A stretch of DNA of 64,000 bases, taken from the NCBI RefSeq assembly GCF_022809125.1, contig NZ_JALGBI010000003.1:558001-622000 (forward strand). The letters are read 5' to 3'. The position numbers were made by a program, and so were the translations under genes. Below the pieces are notes generated by a model that saw only the letters and a program-made list of their open reading frames with translations, made no database searches and was not told where the DNA came from. The stretch is from Variovorax terrae (GTDB taxonomy: Bacteria > Pseudomonadota > Gammaproteobacteria > Burkholderiales > Burkholderiaceae_C). Of the stretch, positions 63,061-64,000 are shown piece after piece (positions within the stretch are counted from its first letter, which is position 1; each line of letters starts with the position of its first letter).

Positions 63061-64000
63061 ATGAAGATTCAACTCCCCCAGCAAGACGGCTCGCTCCTGG
63101 ACTACCGCATGAAGGCGCAGCCGATCCGGCCGCCCGCCGGCGCGCCCGCCTTCAGCCGCACTGCCTACGCGGCCTCGCATGTGGTGATCGACCCGCTGGC
63201 CACCCGCGACCCCTGGGACAGCTCGCCGTGCGTGGACTGGGACGCCACCCTGGCCTTTCGCGAGCATCTGTGGTCGCTGGGCTTCAAGGTGGCGGAGGCC
63301 ATGGACACGGCCCAGCGCGGCATGGGACTCGATTGGCCGGTGGCGCGCGAGCTGATCCAGCGCAGCATCCGCCATGCGCGCGGCATTCCCGGGGCTGACC
63401 TCGCCTGCGGCGTGGGCACGGACCAGTTGATCGTCAGCGAGCACACCGGCCTGGCCGACGTGGAGGCCGCCTACCGCGAGCAGCTTGCCGTCGTGGAGGC
63501 CGAGGGCGGCCGCGCGATCCTGATGGCGAGCCGGTCCCTGGCCCGCTGCGCCAGGGGCCCGGACGACTACCTGGCGCTGTACGGCCGGCTGCTGCGCGAC
63601 ACGTCGCAGCCCGTCATCCTGCACTGGCTGGGCGAGATGTTCGACCCCGCGCTGCGCGGCTACTGGGGCAGCCCGGACCTGTCCGGCGCGCTCGACACCG
63701 TGGCGGCGCTGATACGCGAGAACGCGCGGCATGTGGAAGGCATCAAGGTGTCCCTGCTCGACGCGAAGTTGGAACTGGAGCTGCGCCGGCGCCTGCCGGC
63801 CGGCGTCAAGATGTACACGGGCGACGATTTCAACTACGCCGAGCTGATGGCCGGCGATGCGTCGGGCTACTCGCACGGCCTGCTCGGCATCCTCGACCCG
63901 ATTGCCCCGGTTGCCGCGGCCGCGCTGGGGGAGCTCGCCGCCGGCCGCGCGGAACGGTTCCGCGAGATCCTGGACCCCACGGTGGCCCTGTCGCGCGAGA
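63061..64000 (+). CDS. DUF993 / dihydrodipicolinate synthase-like family protein (partial)
   Basis: The gene starts at ATG 63061 and runs off the right edge; 313 codons are visible and open throughout. The sequence MKIQLPQQDGSLLDYRMKAQ, then FKVAEAMDTAQRGMGLDWPV and ACGVGTDQLIVSEHTGLADV resembles the DUF993 family, related to DHDPS-like TIM-barrel aldolases. VEGIKVSLLDAKLELELRRR may carry the Schiff-base Lys. It is the last visible gene of the LacI-controlled operon, 39 bases after the hydratase. DUF993 genes often occur in sugar or cyclitol catabolism loci. The reaction is unknown. Confidence 0.75.
   Translation, partial: MKIQLPQQDGSLLDYRMKAQPIRPPAGAPAFSRTAYAASHVVIDPLATRDPWDSSPCVDWDATLAFREHLWSLGFKVAEAMDTAQRGMGLDWPVARELIQRSIRHARGIPGADLACGVGTDQLIVSEHTGLADVEAAYREQLAVVEAEGGRAILMASRSLARCARGPDDYLALYGRLLRDTSQPVILHWLGEMFDPALRGYWGSPDLSGALDTVAALIRENARHVEGIKVSLLDAKLELELRRRLPAGVKMYTGDDFNYAELMAGDASGYSHGLLGILDPIAPVAAAALGELAAGRAERFREILDPTVALSRE

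Overview
The window is GC-rich, gene-dense DNA from a Burkholderiales bacterium, most likely family Comamonadaceae. Four things point there. Three Bug/TctC-type tripartite-tricarboxylate receptors are present, an expansion typical of Burkholderiales. Gene blocks occur in betaproteobacterial order (hpf-ptsN-hprK, then fur/bamE-dapB-exbB-exbD-leuS-lptE). GshA is of the proteobacterial PF08886 type. Short repeats built on a GCTAT..ATAGC hairpin recur. No rRNA, tRNA, CRISPR array, transposase or phage gene was seen.

Layout. (1) 1-5650: a peptide/nickel-type ABC importer (two ATPases, two permeases, binding protein) with a LysR gene between its two transcription units. (2) 5836-12257: a LysR-controlled catabolic cluster with a Bug receptor, a NIPSNAP protein, two FAD oxidoreductases and an AroE-like dehydrogenase. 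The same ATAA-N7-TTAT element precedes both the Bug gene and the enzyme operon. (3) 12490-15134: a large outer-membrane beta-barrel and mnmA. (4) 15201-20583: a tricarballylate-type cluster (LysR, atypical SDR, Bug, TcuA, TcuB) lying between mnmA and a NUDIX gene, with identical CATCAC-N5-GTGATG elements before the regulator and before the structural genes. (5) 21273-25962: three-gene proton-translocating transhydrogenase (pntAA-pntAB-pntB) and fadD. (6) 26231-32752: a complete dipeptide-type ABC importer and an MTA/SAH nucleosidase. (7) 32912-35275: corA and a patatin-like phospholipase. (8) 35645-50608: housekeeping core, namely hpf, ptsN, hprK, fur, bamE, dapB, exbB, exbD, leuS, lptE, holA and proA. 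The lptE-holA junction is interrupted by an Lrp regulator and a 745-residue fusion of ornithine aminotransferase with an arginine-dihydrolase/DDAH-like domain. (9) 50709-56312: gshA, kup, benE, gshB. (10) 56346-64000: a LacI-controlled catabolic operon (CoA-transferase, acyl-CoA dehydrogenase, second AroE-like dehydrogenase, third Bug receptor, enoyl-CoA hydratase, DUF993 protein) running off the right edge.

How the parts work together. Regions 2, 4 and 10 look like exchangeable catabolic modules, each with its own regulator and operators and a Bug receptor that probably feeds a TctAB-type permease encoded elsewhere. The strongest candidate for something new is the single-chain arginine to ornithine to glutamate-semialdehyde enzyme, with its Lrp regulator and proA nearby. 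Next come the two AroE paralogues that share the same substrate-site changes.

Two repeat families mark the chromosome. Family A (about 60 bp) has four intergenic copies, all between convergent genes, and several diverged copies inside reading frames (leuS, benE, proA, the fusion gene, possibly exbB). Family B is about 100 bp and GC-rich. All functions are read from sequence by motif recognition and gene order; no database search was run.
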